Positions 45,301-63,200 of a DNA stretch of 64,000 nt are shown here, piece after piece. The notes under the pieces were generated by a model that saw only the letters and a program-made list of their open reading frames with translations, ran no database searches and was not told where the DNA came from. Origin of the DNA: Sacculina carcini (Eukaryota; Arthropoda; Thecostraca; Sacculinidae); assembly GCA_916048095.2 (NCBI GenBank), contig OU696577.1:965001-1029000 (forward strand). Direction: 5' to 3'. Positions within the stretch are counted from its first letter, which is position 1; every line of letters starts with the position of its first letter. A program made the translations under genes and the position numbers.

Positions 45301-47437
45301 GGAGGAAGGGCGGACAACTGACACGCTGGTGGTTGCACTGCGCGCCGGCGTCATCGAGTTGTTCTGCTGTGAACAAACACAGCGAGTATGACGTCAGCAA
45401 GTTGAACAAGTGTGACGTCATAAGTGAAGTCACTGCAATTATCACTATTCTACCAAACAATGAGCAATTCAACCAGCTCAACTTGATGGCCTGAAAACTT
45501 GCAAAAGAAAAACTGAAAAGTTCGTCGACTTCACCAGCAAATCCGCACCGTCAAAACGACCAGCCTGTTAACGCCATTACCATTACCAGTCTGTTACCAC
45601 TACCATTACCAGTCTGTTATCACTACCATTACCAGTGTTACCACTACCATTACCAGTGTTACCACTACCATTACCAGTCTGTTACCACTACCATTACCAG
45701 TCTGTTACCACTACCATTACCAGTCTGTTACCACTACCATTACCAGTCTGTTACCACTACCATTACCAGTCTGTTACCACTACCATTACCAGTCTGTTAC
45801 CACTACCATTACCAGTCTGTTACCACTACCATTACCAGTCTGTTACCACTACCATTACCAGTCTGTTACCACTACCATTACCAGTCTGTTACCACTACCA
45901 TTACCAGTCTGTTACCACTACCATTACCAGTCTGTTACCACTACCATTACCAGTCTGTTACCACTACCATTACCAGTCTGTTACCACTACCATTACCAGT
46001 ATGTTACCACTACCATTACCAGTCTGTTACCACTACCATTACCAGTGTTACCACTACCATTACCAGTGTTACCACTACCACCGTAATTAGCGTTGCGAGT
46101 CCCAAACATACTCACCAAAAACAAGCCAGCGGATAGAAAAGAGCACAAAAACGCGAAAAAGACGTACAAGCTATCATGCAACGTCAACAAAACCTGAAAG
46201 AAAGCGCGCCACTATTAACAGCATGTTCAAACGCCACAATGTCTGCGCCGATAATATGTCCAATTCCCGTGTGTGAGAGAGTCGCGGTTCGAATCCCACT
46301 CGAGTTCGCTTATTAACACATTGCTGCGAGTCAAACCGATAACTATGACCGCAGATGAACACATAGCGGGATGTCATATAATCAAAATGTGCGAAAATGA
46401 AAACGAAAATTTAGAGCATTTTATGTTGGAGTGTGAGGGTGAAGTGTATGCATTTATTGATGTATGAACGACGTATCAGTTCACATCACTGCCAACAGAG
46501 GGCGGTGAAAATGACCTAGTGGGTTGGTGCGGTCAAGATCAGACAAGGTGACTGACTAACAGGATTCGGTTTCAGTCGTGTTGCGTAGGATTGATTGCGT
46601 ATTAGTTATTTTGTGTGTTCAGTTATTTCAGTTATTATACCTTCAGCGTTCGATAGTGTTATAGTTCGAAAAGCGACAACACTACAGAGGGATATACCGA
46701 TCTGGGGGAAGAGATATGGGCGTTGAGCGGACAGCGGGAGACAGCTGAAGATGTCATAGGAAGAGCATTGTTTATGTTTGAAAACAAGGAAGAAATGGAG
46801 AAAGTGAAAGAGGGGTTGTATGGTTTTTGGAAAGGTTAAGGGTTTTGGAGGAAAAATATGGAGAATATAATAAAAACAGAATAGAAATAAAGAATGGACG
46901 AACAGGAATATTGATATCAATTGATTGATACAAATATGAGCGAAGAGGGGCCGTTGCAAAAGCTATCCCTCAACCTGAGCCTCAAGGCCTCGTTGCCTGA
47001 ATACGACGTTGACTAGACACGACAGTGCTGACATGAGACAGTTTATGCGCGAAATGGTCGAATTCGGCCGAAGCGCTTAACAACAACAACAAGAACTATC
47101 CCTCAACCTTTCATCTGATCTGATCTGATAATCTCAAGGAGGCTGGTATACATCTGGATTATCAATTATTTAATTTAAAAACGGCACGAACGTTGGGCAG
47201 TACAGGAACACCTCGTCAAACGTTACGACTGCGGCCGTCCTATATCAAATTGCTGGATATATCAGCTGAGGCTCTAACCTGGAGGAAATGTTTCCAGTTT
47301 GACGACACATGCTGCGTCTCGGTGGGGAGAGGAGTGGTATTGGTCAAGTCGACGGCGTCCGTTGACAAAAACTTGCCTCTCTTTTTAGGCACACGCGCTG
47401 CTTTTTTCAGCTTTTTCGACGCCTTTGGTCTGCTCAT
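27968..47437 (-). CDS. REXO4: REXO4: DEDDh 3'-5' RNA exonuclease (complete, six exons)
   Basis: Exons 47279-47437, 45074-45366, 44587-44780, 44163-44298, 37040-37142 and 27968-28057. The summed length is 975 nt (324 aa plus stop) and every phase matches. The N-terminus is basic ([19 protein letters not shown]) and contains SSNWKHFLQ, a family motif. Exon 2 carries [11 protein letters not shown]. The catalytic DEDDh set is complete: Exo [11 protein letters not shown] (D159, E161), Exo [10 protein letters not shown] (D243), Exo III EHDSVQD (H293, D298). VYDKYVRP and [16 protein letters not shown] are also typical. Family knowledge: Rex4/REXO4 is nuclear or nucleolar and acts in rRNA processing. 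The protein is shorter than human REXO4 (about 420 aa) because of a short N-terminal linker. Introns 4 (7.0 kb) and 5 (9.0 kb) are filled with minisatellite and LINEs. Confidence 0.93.
29020..29170. mobile_element. hAT-like MITE, family A, 3'-truncated copy
   Basis: It begins CAGTGGCGGTACCAGG and matches the reverse complement of 14991-15176 over about 100 bp, sharing for example GAACTACACT-like and ATGTTCATGGT segments. The other terminus is not preserved. Confidence 0.65.
29595..29969. mobile_element. hAT-like MITE, family E (375 bp) with internal tandem repeats
   Basis: The ends CAGCGGTTCTTATCC and GGTTGAGAACCACTG form inverted repeats. The flanks are AACTACAA (29587-29594) and AACTACAC (29970-29977). 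The left part contains five 22-bp repeats of the type GGTTCCTAGGGGGTGCAAGC. Confidence 0.85.
29997..30128 (-). other. possible 43-aa transmembrane micro-ORF
   Basis: An ATG-started frame of 43 codons with a strongly hydrophobic helix ([20 protein letters not shown]) followed by a short polar tail ending in a TAG that directly abuts GTAAGT, a consensus donor. It lies inside REXO4 intron 5, same strand. It could be a terminal or cassette exon of an unknown gene or chance; no family recognised. Confidence 0.15.
30190..30360. repeat. CA-rich repeat with CGAAC interruptions
   Basis: CACACGAACCAATA units embedded in (CA)n. Confidence 0.85.
30651..31900. repeat. TG minisatellite A, block 1 (about 20-bp unit)
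   Basis: Tandem copies of a 20-bp unit TCAGTGTGTTAGTGTGTGTG with length variants of the TG part. It resumes at 32549-32722 and 35437-37032 on the far sides of LINE insertions, so one array has been split. Confidence 0.93.
31902..32540 (-). mobile_element. 5'-truncated non-LTR retrotransposon with poly(A)-like tail
   Basis: Read on the minus strand: a coding remnant, a 3' UTR, then an A-rich tail (31902-31918). Both flanks are minisatellite A. The remnant (32006-32502) reads [16 protein letters not shown], then [20 protein letters not shown], and ends ITGSPN. This resembles the C-terminal module of uncharacterised reverse-transcriptase-bearing polyproteins in marine invertebrates. It differs from the other LINEs here, which have pentanucleotide tails. 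Confidence 0.7.
32006..32502 (-). pseudogene. C-terminal fragment of an RT-associated polyprotein
   Basis: About 165 residues, open from just after an in-frame TGA to the terminal TGA. It contains PDG...WDAT with a lysine between, loosely recalling PD-(D/E)XK nuclease cores; that is inference from pattern only. The reverse transcriptase part is absent, so it cannot be functional alone. Confidence 0.55.
32549..32722. repeat. TG minisatellite A, block 2
   Basis: Same unit as block 1, isolated between two LINE insertions. Confidence 0.9.
32725..35438 (-). mobile_element. 5'-truncated LINE (element 1), (TTTAC)n tail
   Basis: The 3' end reads CAATAAAGCAATTTACTTTAC with a TTTAC-repeat tail, shared with element 2. 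The 5' end is cut inside the endonuclease domain and abuts minisatellite A. It is sense-oriented within REXO4 intron 5. Confidence 0.9.
32821..35438 (-). CDS. LINE ORF2 fragment: endonuclease (partial) and reverse transcriptase
   Basis: The open frame runs uninterrupted from the truncation point to a stop at 32821, about 870 residues. The partial APE-type endonuclease shows [31 protein letters not shown]. The reverse transcriptase shows [45 protein letters not shown] and the catalytic [10 protein letters not shown]. The family is of the Jockey/CR1-like kind; exact clade not assigned. The lack of frameshifts suggests recent insertion, but the missing N-terminal endonuclease residues make it dead. 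Confidence 0.9.
35437..37032. repeat. TG minisatellite A, block 3
   Basis: Longest block of the 20-bp family, about 1.6 kb, ending directly at the donor side of REXO4 exon 5. It contains a (TTAGG)n run at 36705-36728. Confidence 0.93.
36705..36728 (+). repeat. interstitial (TTAGG)n
   Basis: Four and a half uninterrupted TTAGG units. TTAGG is the arthropod-type telomere repeat, but a short run could also arise by mutation of the surrounding TTAGTG units. Confidence 0.6.
37040..37142 (-). CDS. REXO4: REXO4 exon 5: Exo III histidine
   Basis: Continues the codon split at exon 4 and reads [19 protein letters not shown], then KIQSGEHDS. The acceptor GGCAG follows (TG)n. The donor GTCAGT opens directly into the AC-rich sense strand of the minisatellite. 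Only 103 nt between two very large introns. Confidence 0.9.
37181..37687 (+). mobile_element. 5'-truncated LINE 3' end (copy of element 2)
   Basis: Encodes the last about 70 residues of ORF2 ([20 protein letters not shown] ... [10 protein letters not shown]), then the 3' UTR and a TTTAC/TTAC tail. It is nearly identical to the 3' end of element 2 at 39358-39870 but in the opposite orientation. Its 5' end abuts (CA)n. Confidence 0.92.
37798..37882. repeat. (TG)n microsatellite
   Basis: TG tract with TATG interruptions. Confidence 0.9.
37965..39357. repeat. TG minisatellite B, block 1
   Basis: Tandem units built on CAGTTTATGTGTTAGTGT plus variable CAGTGT insertions, distinct from minisatellite A by the TTTATG core. 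It ends in (GT)n at about 39265-39312 and at the tail of element 2. Confidence 0.93.
39648..42536 (-). CDS. LINE element 2 ORF2: APE endonuclease plus reverse transcriptase
   Basis: 962 residues open without a break. Endonuclease motifs: [49 protein letters not shown]. Reverse transcriptase motifs: [73 protein letters not shown]. Function: nicks DNA and primes reverse transcription of its own RNA (target-primed reverse transcription). The frame has no ATG near its start; the listed start is GTG at 42536, overlapping the ORF1 stop. Expression may need a -1 frameshift at the heptamer 42536-42542. It may still be active in trans, unlike most copies here. Confidence 0.92.
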   Translation of the reverse strand: MSDVSRDHFDSKTHFTVAQFNSGDDYQANRNRRNYKKRLTKYEACEHKSTIPLPQLITVAQLNIQSLNSKIPDIRFDIQSHTLRFDILILSETWLKPHTPSRLLNIQNYKLIRCDRPTSSTQPQGYGGVAILMKTNIPHEVISVAKTKHRSNLEVLWVKTLSSGLSLVIGSVYRPPVYAFGQVEDDLDDFEEQLQYVICEVKHDKIIVGGDLNACLLRLQLPAIRLRNIVTNYRMKICNTTVPTYAHSNSLLDIVAISDDAHCVSTEVKQCFYGTPHHFTIVDLRLENTIIADNVKTTRTYHHLNIPLCINILRNSNGIPFYASISIEEKYAHFIGIFSQFLSTYLPARTVKIRNTHRRPLPRVIRTLYERRKYALRHKMMDEYRRLNKQCKIAVRTYSATNITERMRHKRPHELWRECQHIIGNKKRTIETTHDANELNDYYVQIGLETSQKIPKSDFHINNRLPRVNTGYLELSPIDMPTLTSVVGKMKPTTTEDADGLSMKMIINFYDGICHALLDIVNQSLTTCEVPSRLKHAIIVPVPKGPNDTRPISILPPVMKIIEKIVQIQLIAYIEKQHILSDSHHGYRKHHSCETALAVITDNIYAAMQERKATIVTSIDLSKCFDIVDHDLLLDKIRSYNIDERWFRQYLRNHTQQVIIQQPGRHQLSTTRATTPNMSIFQGGSLSCVLFLLFSNDLSSHTPEILQVVQYADDTTFMISTNRSELNTTIHYLEQHLQHIYSYYTTNKMKINPQKTQILLAGTKYLLKTFPAITLRFLDTTIAEQNTIKLLGITLDKHLHFEEHIDNLARKSTGMLIALNNAKSSLPSKTHRLLINAFIMSTLSYCITIYGTTGPTQLNKLQKVLNFCARILTNRRKRDHISDALTKLGIPRINDLFTTNRKRLIYTILRTNTPNLLYNTIDRRNEYRTTRRSDIIYPRITTDAGRRRINYDAARYAYGTFT
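42533..43096 (-). CDS. LINE element 2 ORF1 C-terminal part (gag-like zinc-knuckle protein)
   Basis: 187 residues with [14 protein letters not shown] (CX2CX4HX4C), [13 protein letters not shown] and a third Cys-rich motif [10 protein letters not shown]. These are the nucleic-acid-binding knuckles of Jockey/CR1-type ORF1 proteins. It ends SPKK followed by TGA, which overlaps the ORF2 frame by one base shift. The N-terminal coiled-coil/RRM part is missing, consistent with 5' truncation at the minisatellite. Confidence 0.85.
   Translation of the reverse strand: MLQSANTHTASMLPKLMPKLTVTQVEKDIPDQEIVDYIKLKNPTIAPLINNPNHFRVLFSKMVNEHSKQVVITTTPAIRNAVMATGYLYINTTRCRVYDRYWVLRCTKCQAFGHKTRDCQKHDVVCGYCSEAHKTTECTRNGEVKCANCSLTKRFETAHAAFSTNCPCFQAAKNRIMQQTLNESPKK
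42536..42542 (-). promoter_or_regulatory. candidate -1 ribosomal frameshift heptamer A_AAA_AAG
   Basis: The last codons of ORF1 are CCA AAA AAG TGA. The heptamer A AAA AAG sits in the correct zero frame, one codon before the stop. A -1 slip there enters the ORF2 frame (GTG AGT GAT) directly. Confidence 0.45.
43098..44152. repeat. TG minisatellite B, block 2, with 250-bp higher-order repeats
   Basis: Same units as block 1. Identical stretches start at 43428, 43678 and 43928, i.e. a 250-bp block present three times. Confidence 0.93.
44163..44298 (-). CDS. REXO4: REXO4 exon 4: Exo II motif
   Basis: Reads [19 protein letters not shown] then [19 protein letters not shown]. The acceptor TTGCAG follows a TG repeat on the sense strand. 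The donor is AA|GTACGC, phase 2. Confidence 0.95.
44587..44780 (-). CDS. REXO4: REXO4 exon 3: Exo I motif
   Basis: Carries the DCEMVG motif with both catalytic acidic residues, followed by [18 protein letters not shown] and [18 protein letters not shown]. The donor is AAAG|GTCAGC. Confidence 0.95.
44920..45065. repeat. purine-rich AGACAAGAAAG tandem repeat
   Basis: Imperfect repeats of AGACAAGAAAGAG in REXO4 intron 2, between exons 2 and 3. Confidence 0.75.
45074..45366 (-). CDS. REXO4: REXO4 exon 2
   Basis: Residues 54-150, Ser/Gln/Asp-rich linker with [11 protein letters not shown], the acidic motif preceding the catalytic core. The acceptor is TTCACAG. The donor CA|GTGGGT was chosen because only this phase joins exon 3 in frame. 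Confidence 0.75.
45574..46082. repeat. 23-bp minisatellite
   Basis: About 21 copies of TTACCACTACCATTACCAGTCTG is the pattern (23 bp; given here as TTACCACTACC plus ATTACCAGTCTG), with shorter variants at the edges. It lies in REXO4 intron 1 and yields a spurious Leu-Pro/His-Tyr frame. Confidence 0.93.
46116..46193 (-). other. possible 78-nt cassette exon in REXO4 intron 1
   Basis: Bounded by a strong acceptor (GCTTTCTTTCAG) and strong donor (GTGAGT). Its length is a multiple of three and it is open in the REXO4 frame, encoding a hydrophobic stretch ([18 protein letters not shown]). Exons 1 and 2 join in phase 0 with or without it. No REXO4 protein I know has such a segment. Confidence 0.25.
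46300..46960 (+). mobile_element. degenerate non-LTR retrotransposon remnants
   Basis: One frame contains [16 protein letters not shown], resembling the C-terminal zinc-binding motif after reverse transcriptase in many LINEs. Further on, [20 protein letters not shown] and a stop-interrupted continuation look like another coding remnant. Antisense in REXO4 intron 1. Confidence 0.35.
46977..47095 (+). mobile_element. 119-bp retroposon insertion with (AAC)n tail
   Basis: Flanked by a perfect 14-bp direct repeat CTATCCCTCAACCT (46963-46976 and 47096-47109). It ends with AACAACAACAACAAG. The long target duplication and simple tail point to LINE-machinery insertion, either a truncated LINE or a SINE. 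Confidence 0.7.
47279..47437 (-). CDS. REXO4: REXO4 exon 1
   Basis: Residues 1-53: lysine-rich nuclear/nucleolar targeting stretch, then SSNWKHFLQ, matching the conserved SxNWKxLQ of REXO4. The ATG at 47437 is the only start that gives this N-terminus. The donor is CAG|GTTAGA. Confidence 0.85.
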
Positions 47438-48274
47438 GACAGACGGCCGGTGGGCATCTATAAATCAACAGTTGAATGAATACATTGTGTCAAAAAAGTT
47501 TAGAGCCAAATATGGATAATCGGTTATCATAGTAACTAGATAAGTTGAAATATAGCAATTTAATACCGCCCATATATAAAATGTAACACTGCCCCATTAC
47601 CTCACTCCACACTATGTACGAGGAAAACTCAATGAATTCACACATAAGTAATGTAAAGCCAGTGCGCACAACCACAGAATAAAACCAGATGAATAACGAA
47701 AGATTTACCGACTAATAAAGCGCTACAAGAGTACCAGCTGGATTCAGGATTAAAATCTACAGCTAAAAACACCTATAACACACCATCTTATGATAATACA
47801 ATAATGCATAAGGAAAATTACACCTATGTCAAATTCCAAGCATGCGCGTCCATTTTATGGATGATACCTCCACTTTGTGTACAATTATTCTTCTTCAAGA
47901 ATAATAAATAATTTGAGCAGTGATTAGAAACATTTTAAAATAGATTATGAGTGACTGTAATGATTTTTTATTTGATTTAATCGTGATGTGCGTGAAACAA
48001 TTCTCAAATCGCTTTACTTGAACTGCCGGATATACTCAACTTGACACAACGGAGCGCACGTGTGTGGTGTCGAATGCTGCTTTTGTGTTGTCGTTTTTGG
48101 TTTGGTTTCAATGCTTGAAGGTAATGTTGCCTTATTATATCATTATGTTAGATATTATATCAATATGTTGCGTATCTTAGGTATAATTCAGTTGTTAAAT
48201 GTATTTATATTCAATGGATCATGGTGTGTTTTGTGTGTGTATATAGTGGTCCTGGTGTTTTGAGTCGTGGTGCA
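47438..48274. promoter_or_regulatory. divergent promoter region of REXO4 and NOL6
   Basis: 837 bp separates the two start codons, which point away from each other. The 5' UTRs and transcription starts of both genes must lie here unless untranslated exons are further out. It is AT-rich; no TATA box can be assigned with confidence. Confidence 0.5.
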
Positions 48275-57212
<8,938 letters not shown>

Positions 57213-57740
57213 TGCGGTAAGTTCGGGTGTTTGTGTGCCTGTGTCTACGTGCGGTGCGGTGTGTGTGTGTGTTTGTTAATAAATTGAAGCGAATCACACT
57301 GGTTGGACTATTGGGATTGTGATGTTATTTGAATTGTTGGCGTGTTCACAAAAGCAACCAGGAAAATGTATACAGAATATTGCTCAAGATGGCAACTGAT
57401 CTTACGGTGTTGCATGTGGGTCTGTGTGCGCGAGTTTTAATGAGCCTTAATGATCGTCTGTGTCGGGAAAATGTCGGACGAGACAACATTAACGAAATAT
57501 GTAATGACATGTGACGCAATGACATAATGAAGGTGTGGGTGTACACAATGAAGCGGCGAGCGCCAGTTATACAAATCACTCAGTGAGACAAATGTAACTC
57601 CACACACAAACACACACTGTTCCATACAGCGGGTAATCTAAGTGCTGGCAAATTCAGATACTGCTGACACACACAGAAACACAAACAATCAACTTCCACC
57701 GAGAAATGGCAACGCTGAACGCGATGATACGACCCACAGC
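57213..57740. other. convergent 3' interval of NOL6 and the zinc-finger gene
   Basis: 528 bp separates the two stop codons. It contains AATAAA at 57278-57283 on the plus strand, a good NOL6 poly(A) signal. An ATTAAA at 57436-57441 on the minus strand is a candidate for the other gene. The two transcripts may overlap. Confidence 0.55.
57278..57283 (+). terminator. NOL6 polyadenylation signal AATAAA
   Basis: Canonical hexamer 66 nt after the NOL6 stop codon, following a short TG tract. Confidence 0.65.
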
Positions 57741-59116
57741 TCATTCGGTCGTCATCTCCGTCTCATCAGCGTGCTGCTGCTGATGTTCAGCGCTGTCACT
57801 GTCCATGTCGTGTTCGTCGCCACCGCCGACCAGGCAAAACGGACGCTGCAGTCGGCCGTAGAGACTTGCCGCACGTCGAGTCGCCGTCCACGGTCGCCGC
57901 GACGGCTGCGTCGGCTGTTGCACGCACGCCGTCCGATTCTCAGCCAACACGACGGCTCCGTCGGCCAGCGGTTCATCGACGCTGGTCACACGCACCTCAC
58001 AGTCGGCCTCCACTTCGACCGTCAACACCATGTCGTCGATATCTTCGCTGATGCCGCCCCTGCCGACGCGCGCCTGCTGGCAGTTGAGCTTGCGGTGGCG
58101 GCTCATCTTGTTCTGGCTGTAGAACGTCTTGCCGCAGAACTCGCAGGCGAACGGGCGCACGTTGTTGTGCACGTTCATGTGGGCGCGGTAGGTGGTGCGC
58201 GAGAAGAAGCGCTTGTCGCACTGGCCGCACGCAAACGGACGTTGCTGCGAGTGCGTCAGCAAATGCTTGGTCAACGAGCCGCGACTGGCATATGTCTTGT
58301 CACATTGCCGGCAACCGAACGGACGCACTCCCGTGTGCTGACGCACGTGAAACTCGAGCTCCATGCGAGCGGCGAACCGCTTGGGACAGCGCGCGCATCG
58401 GTACGGTTTCTCCTGCGTGTGGTTGCGACGGTGATGCATGAACAGTGTAGACGGACTACGGAAGCCCTTGTCGCACTCGGAACACTTGAACGGCCTGGCC
58501 CCGCTGTGCCGGTTCATGTGATACAACAGCGTCTCCTTGGAGCAAAAGAACACGTCGCACAGCTTGCAGTGAAACGCGCCCGTGTGACTCAGCTTGTGCG
58601 TCTTGAGAATCTCCGGATGGTAGAGTTTGTGACAGAACGGACACGGCAGCCGCTTATCGTGGCCGCTCTCGGCACAGTGCTCCTTCAACAACACCACCGA
58701 GCCAAACATCTCGCCGCACGTCGAACATTTCTGCGGTTCCGCCGGACGACCACGTCTCTTGCCGTACGGCCGTGCTGTCTGCTGTCTGCCGACGGCGCGG
58801 ATACGCTGACCGGCCGACGACGGGGAGGCAGCGGAGGCAGTGGCGGAGCGGCGACATGCCCGCCAATGACGACGAAACTGCGCCGCATCGTCCGTCTCGA
58901 ATTCGCCGCACCGGCGACACCGCACGCCGGACGTGTGAGGCACGCGACAGGCGCGCATCTCGACGCACGCCACACACCGACAGTGCTCTCCGTCGGCCGG
59001 ACGGTGACGCTCGTGACGCTCGCACGTCGAACAAACACAGTCTACGGCATGCGGCACGTCGGTCTCGCCCTCCGGCGGCGGCGGTGCGGTAACATCCGTC
59101 AAATTGCCGTCTTCAT
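57741..59116 (-). CDS. zinc-finger gene exon 8: finger array and C-terminus
   Basis: Encodes a Cys-rich stretch, AT-hook core, and the C2H2 array: CSTCGEMF, CPFCHKLY, CKLCDVFF, CSECDKGF, CARCPKRF, CRQCDKTY, CGQCDKRF, CEFCGKTF. The C-terminal tail is acidic and Gln-rich (HQQQHADETEMTTE end). The long opposite-strand open frame here is a GC-driven shadow. Confidence 0.92.
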
Positions 59117-60160
59117 CTGCATACACACGGTATATAGCTTAAATTGAACGATTTTCCTTGTTCCTTCTAAGAAAATCGAGGAAGAAAAAATGAATGTATA
59201 GCCTGCTTTTGTTAGAGCCAGGTACAAATTACAAATGAGACAATACCGCCAGATCAAGTGGCAAGCTCCTAGTCCAATATCCTATTCCAGCAGGGAAAAC
59301 TCATGAATGAATGTCCATAAGACTGATGGATGATGTTGATCATATGGTCATCCCATAATACCATGTGCAGCCGAATGCTGTGAAATACTCGAAAACACAA
59401 GAACAAAATAGCACCAAATTAGAAGAAAAACAGCACGACATATAACAGAAAAACAACACACAAACAACAAACCACATGCTGATATACAACTAACAAACTG
59501 GAACCAACAGAGGCGGACCCACACTCACCTTCAATTTGCTCTGCTGTCTGAGCATCGCTGACCGACGCAATCCTGATGTCCTCATCTTGTTGTTGTTGCT
59601 GAGACAGCTGATATCGACTGTACATGCGGCCCGGCCGTCGCAACAATTTCTTGCGCGTGTACTTGCGCTTGGGCGCTATATCTGCCGCATCAGGCACAAT
59701 TAGCAGCTGCTGGCTGGCGTTGTGAGCACGTGGCGTAGGCAGTGCCGTGCCGTCGGCCGCGTCATCGTCAGGTAGTCGCTTGAGACCGCTGAGTACGGCT
59801 CCACGAGCTCCCAGGCGGACGCCGTGCGGCAAACCGCCGGATTCTGCCGGACTGCGTGCGCCGACGTGCCGGCCGTTGACGCGTTGTCGCCACGACGCCG
59901 ACTGTACAGCGTCGGCCGGCAGTCGCGGTCGATCGGTGAGTGCACGTCGAGGACCTGACCAACACACAGACACACACAAACATACACAAATATCCCTCTT
60001 CACACACGCACACGCACAAGCAAACATTTCTCACCATGCATAAACAAATCACACGTTTCTTTCAATATACAGCAATACTCAAGGTTCTATCATTACTACA
60101 CAACGATATTATACATCTAGAAATAGCCAAACACATACAGGTGTGCAAGCACCATTACAC

Positions 60161-60203
<43 letters not shown>

Positions 60204-63200
60204 GACGTCCAGGTCCTCTTCTCAGAGGATATTCACAGATGACAGGCATTGGTTTCATCTGCTCATCACCCACGCCGTATGCGAACAAATTGTGCAAATA
60301 CGCCGCCGACGACTAAACAACACACACACACACACATACATACATACACGCATAAATACATGTATGTTTGAGCAAACGAAAACTACGTTCGAGTTTGGAA
60401 ACAATAAATATAAGAGCAAATTACGTCACGAAAACATTCCTAGAACACATCTTCGATATATCAACACATATAACAACTATACCAACAGGCGGTGTTGAGT
60501 GGTGTGGTTTTGTAGGCGCGCGTGGGACTCCGCCGTCTCATTCGCCACGCGCACCTCTCTTTTAATATATATTTTTTAATGCGACGTTTTTATTGCGCGT
60601 GTGTGTTATGGCTGTGCGTATGTGATTTTGTGCGTATTTGCACGATGAACAGATTTGTAGGATAGTTGCACCTGTGTTGCAATCGGAGAAGTGTGAGATG
60701 TATAGGGAGAGTGAGCGTGTGAGTGTCAGCTCGTTGCTGATTGTTGCAATGTGTGTTGCAATGTGTGTACGTTGCCGGGTTTTATATGGCGTGCGGGGAG
60801 TGGTGTTAGGGCGTGGTTGCTGTGTGGTATGGTCTTGACATCGCTGTCCCACGCGCGCCTGTCTTTTGATACTCTCTTTGACTGGAGTGGAAGCTGTGTT
60901 TTCATCTTGCTACCTGATAGAGCGGTGCGTGAGGTCGCGCGCACTGGTTCACCACGGCCAAACAGCCGGCACACACGACATCATCAGAGGTGATGGTCAG
61001 CTCGCGGTCCAACACATCGGCCAGTAGCTCGGCCACGGCCGGCGCGTGACCGTCACGTGACAACACACAGCGAGCGTCGAGCAGCGGCCACACGGCACTG
61101 CCGACCGTCGGCGTCTCGCCGCATACGTAGCACCGGCCAACCTTTCGCCAGCAGCGTGAATAAAACATCACCAACAAGCAGTATTTTGCCGTGTATAACA
61201 CACATATTTCTGGTCTAAAATTTCAATTTAAATGAATGAGTAAGTCTCTTAGCACCAGTATGTAATAATAACTGATGAAACATTTCATCATGAGATATTA
61301 TTTGATGACTGATCTAATGATGATGATGGAAAACTGGCTGCTATTGCTGAAACACAGACTACAGCCATTGATATTTCGGATGACAGCCGAATGAGGAATT
61401 TAATAATTCTATAATGAATAAAATTATTCACTGAAAAGCTTGGCTTCCAAAAACTTTGCCTAAAAATTGAAAGGTTACTTTATACACAAAGGTCTCTTAT
61501 AGACGGAAACATATGGTAACATTGTTAAACATACGGTAACATCATGAGCAACCACATGATTAACAACAACAATATTACGTTAGTTGAATAGTCGACATGG
61601 ATAATGCGATGTCTTGTGGCGGATTGACACTGAAGCTTGGCCGAAAACACATTGCCTGTCAGTCTAATATTTAACATCTGCACATTGAAAACAAAAGGCC
61701 AAATGAGATTCGAACACTTGCAACAACTGCAACCAGCGAACACGGCCACACCCCGCCGCGCAACCAACCTCGCCTGAAGTGACCACGTCACAAGTGTTGG
61801 CCACGTCGACACTGCCCGCACATGCCGTGTTGTCTTGGTCGGCGTTGATGACGTCATCGCCGGTGGGCGGGACGTAATCGATGCACACGCTGGACGGAGT
61901 GTTGTGCTGTTGCCCCACCGCCGCCGCCGCCGACAACGCCCTCTGTCGGACACAATCACAAACATAATCACAGCGAAAAACCCCCACCAAACCGAACCAA
62001 TGACACAACTACAGCGTACAAGCAACAATCAACAGCCAGTAACAAGAAGAATGCAAGTATTCGCCTGGTTACCTTGTCATCGGCAGTCGATTTTTCATTG
62101 GTGAACGCTGGCTGCGTAGGCGAGCGCTGATTGGCTAACGCCGGCTGCACATGCGAGCGCTGATTGGTTGAAGCCGGCGGTGACGCCCCGCCCACATCGT
62201 CGGTGTGGGACGCATATTGTGTGTACGTGTGGCCGTCGGCAAACACAGTAGCTGTGTCGGTCGAGACAGAACAACTGGTCACCTCTTGCTCGATAAGAGG
62301 CAGGTCTTCTGTACAACACACACACACACACACACACATACATGTATGTACTTGTGTATATATAACCTGGCTTGATAGCATTATTTCCACCTGTACAAGT
62401 GAAATGTAAGCCTGTCTATGAGCATTAGCTCGACGGGTCTTTTGCCAATTGTGATATTTATTGTTTGAACATTGTATATTTGTTTGTGGCAATACATGGT
62501 TAAATACAAATACAAATACATGAGACACAAGGTATTGGTCAGTGTGAGCCAATGAGTCAATTTGTTACTTGTTACTTTAATTGAGTCATTATGAAGCAGT
62601 GTGAGCCAATATGAGTCACCAGGAGTCACAATAAGCCCTTGAGTCATTATGAGTCATTATGAGTCACCTTGCTGATCTGCCGTGGCCGCCACATACTGGA
62701 CGGATCCGTCGGCAGCGACGTACTGCAGCAGCCGGATAACACCGTCCGGCGCGGCCATATGCTCAGGCAGCTCCAACACCAGTCGTTCTCCGTCCAGCAC
62801 CAGTTCCTGATACGTCACACCGCCGCCACCGCCGCCCGCGTCAGCTGTGGCGGCGTGCGACGGTTGTGGCGCAGGATGGTGCCGCGACAGCGACATATCG
62901 TTCGCCTGTCGTGCGTCACAATTGTCGCAAACGCACACACAAACATGCACACGCTTTATTTAATGTTTAATTGTGACTTCCATCGATTTTATGATTTAAG
63001 GAAAGTATTCATTTTTAAGCGTGTTCACATTCAATACAGATAGGATTATTTCGGACTGCCAAAATAAATTTCCCAGATCGTCCTTGACCTGTACCAATGT
63101 ACGCAAAAGCACTTATCATGATTCAAAGGCTCGCGTGCAGCTGTACATAACAACGGAAATAACTTGGAAAAAAGAACAAATGCAAAAATATGATATGAGT

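Noticed and set aside
45635-46090. Leu-Pro / His-Tyr repeat protein of 151 aa
   Set aside because: Translation of the 23-bp minisatellite in REXO4 intron 1.
57642-59147. 501-aa plus-strand open frame opposite the zinc-finger exon
   Set aside because: GC-rich antisense shadow of a real C2H2 exon; low-complexity Arg/Leu/Val composition and no domain.
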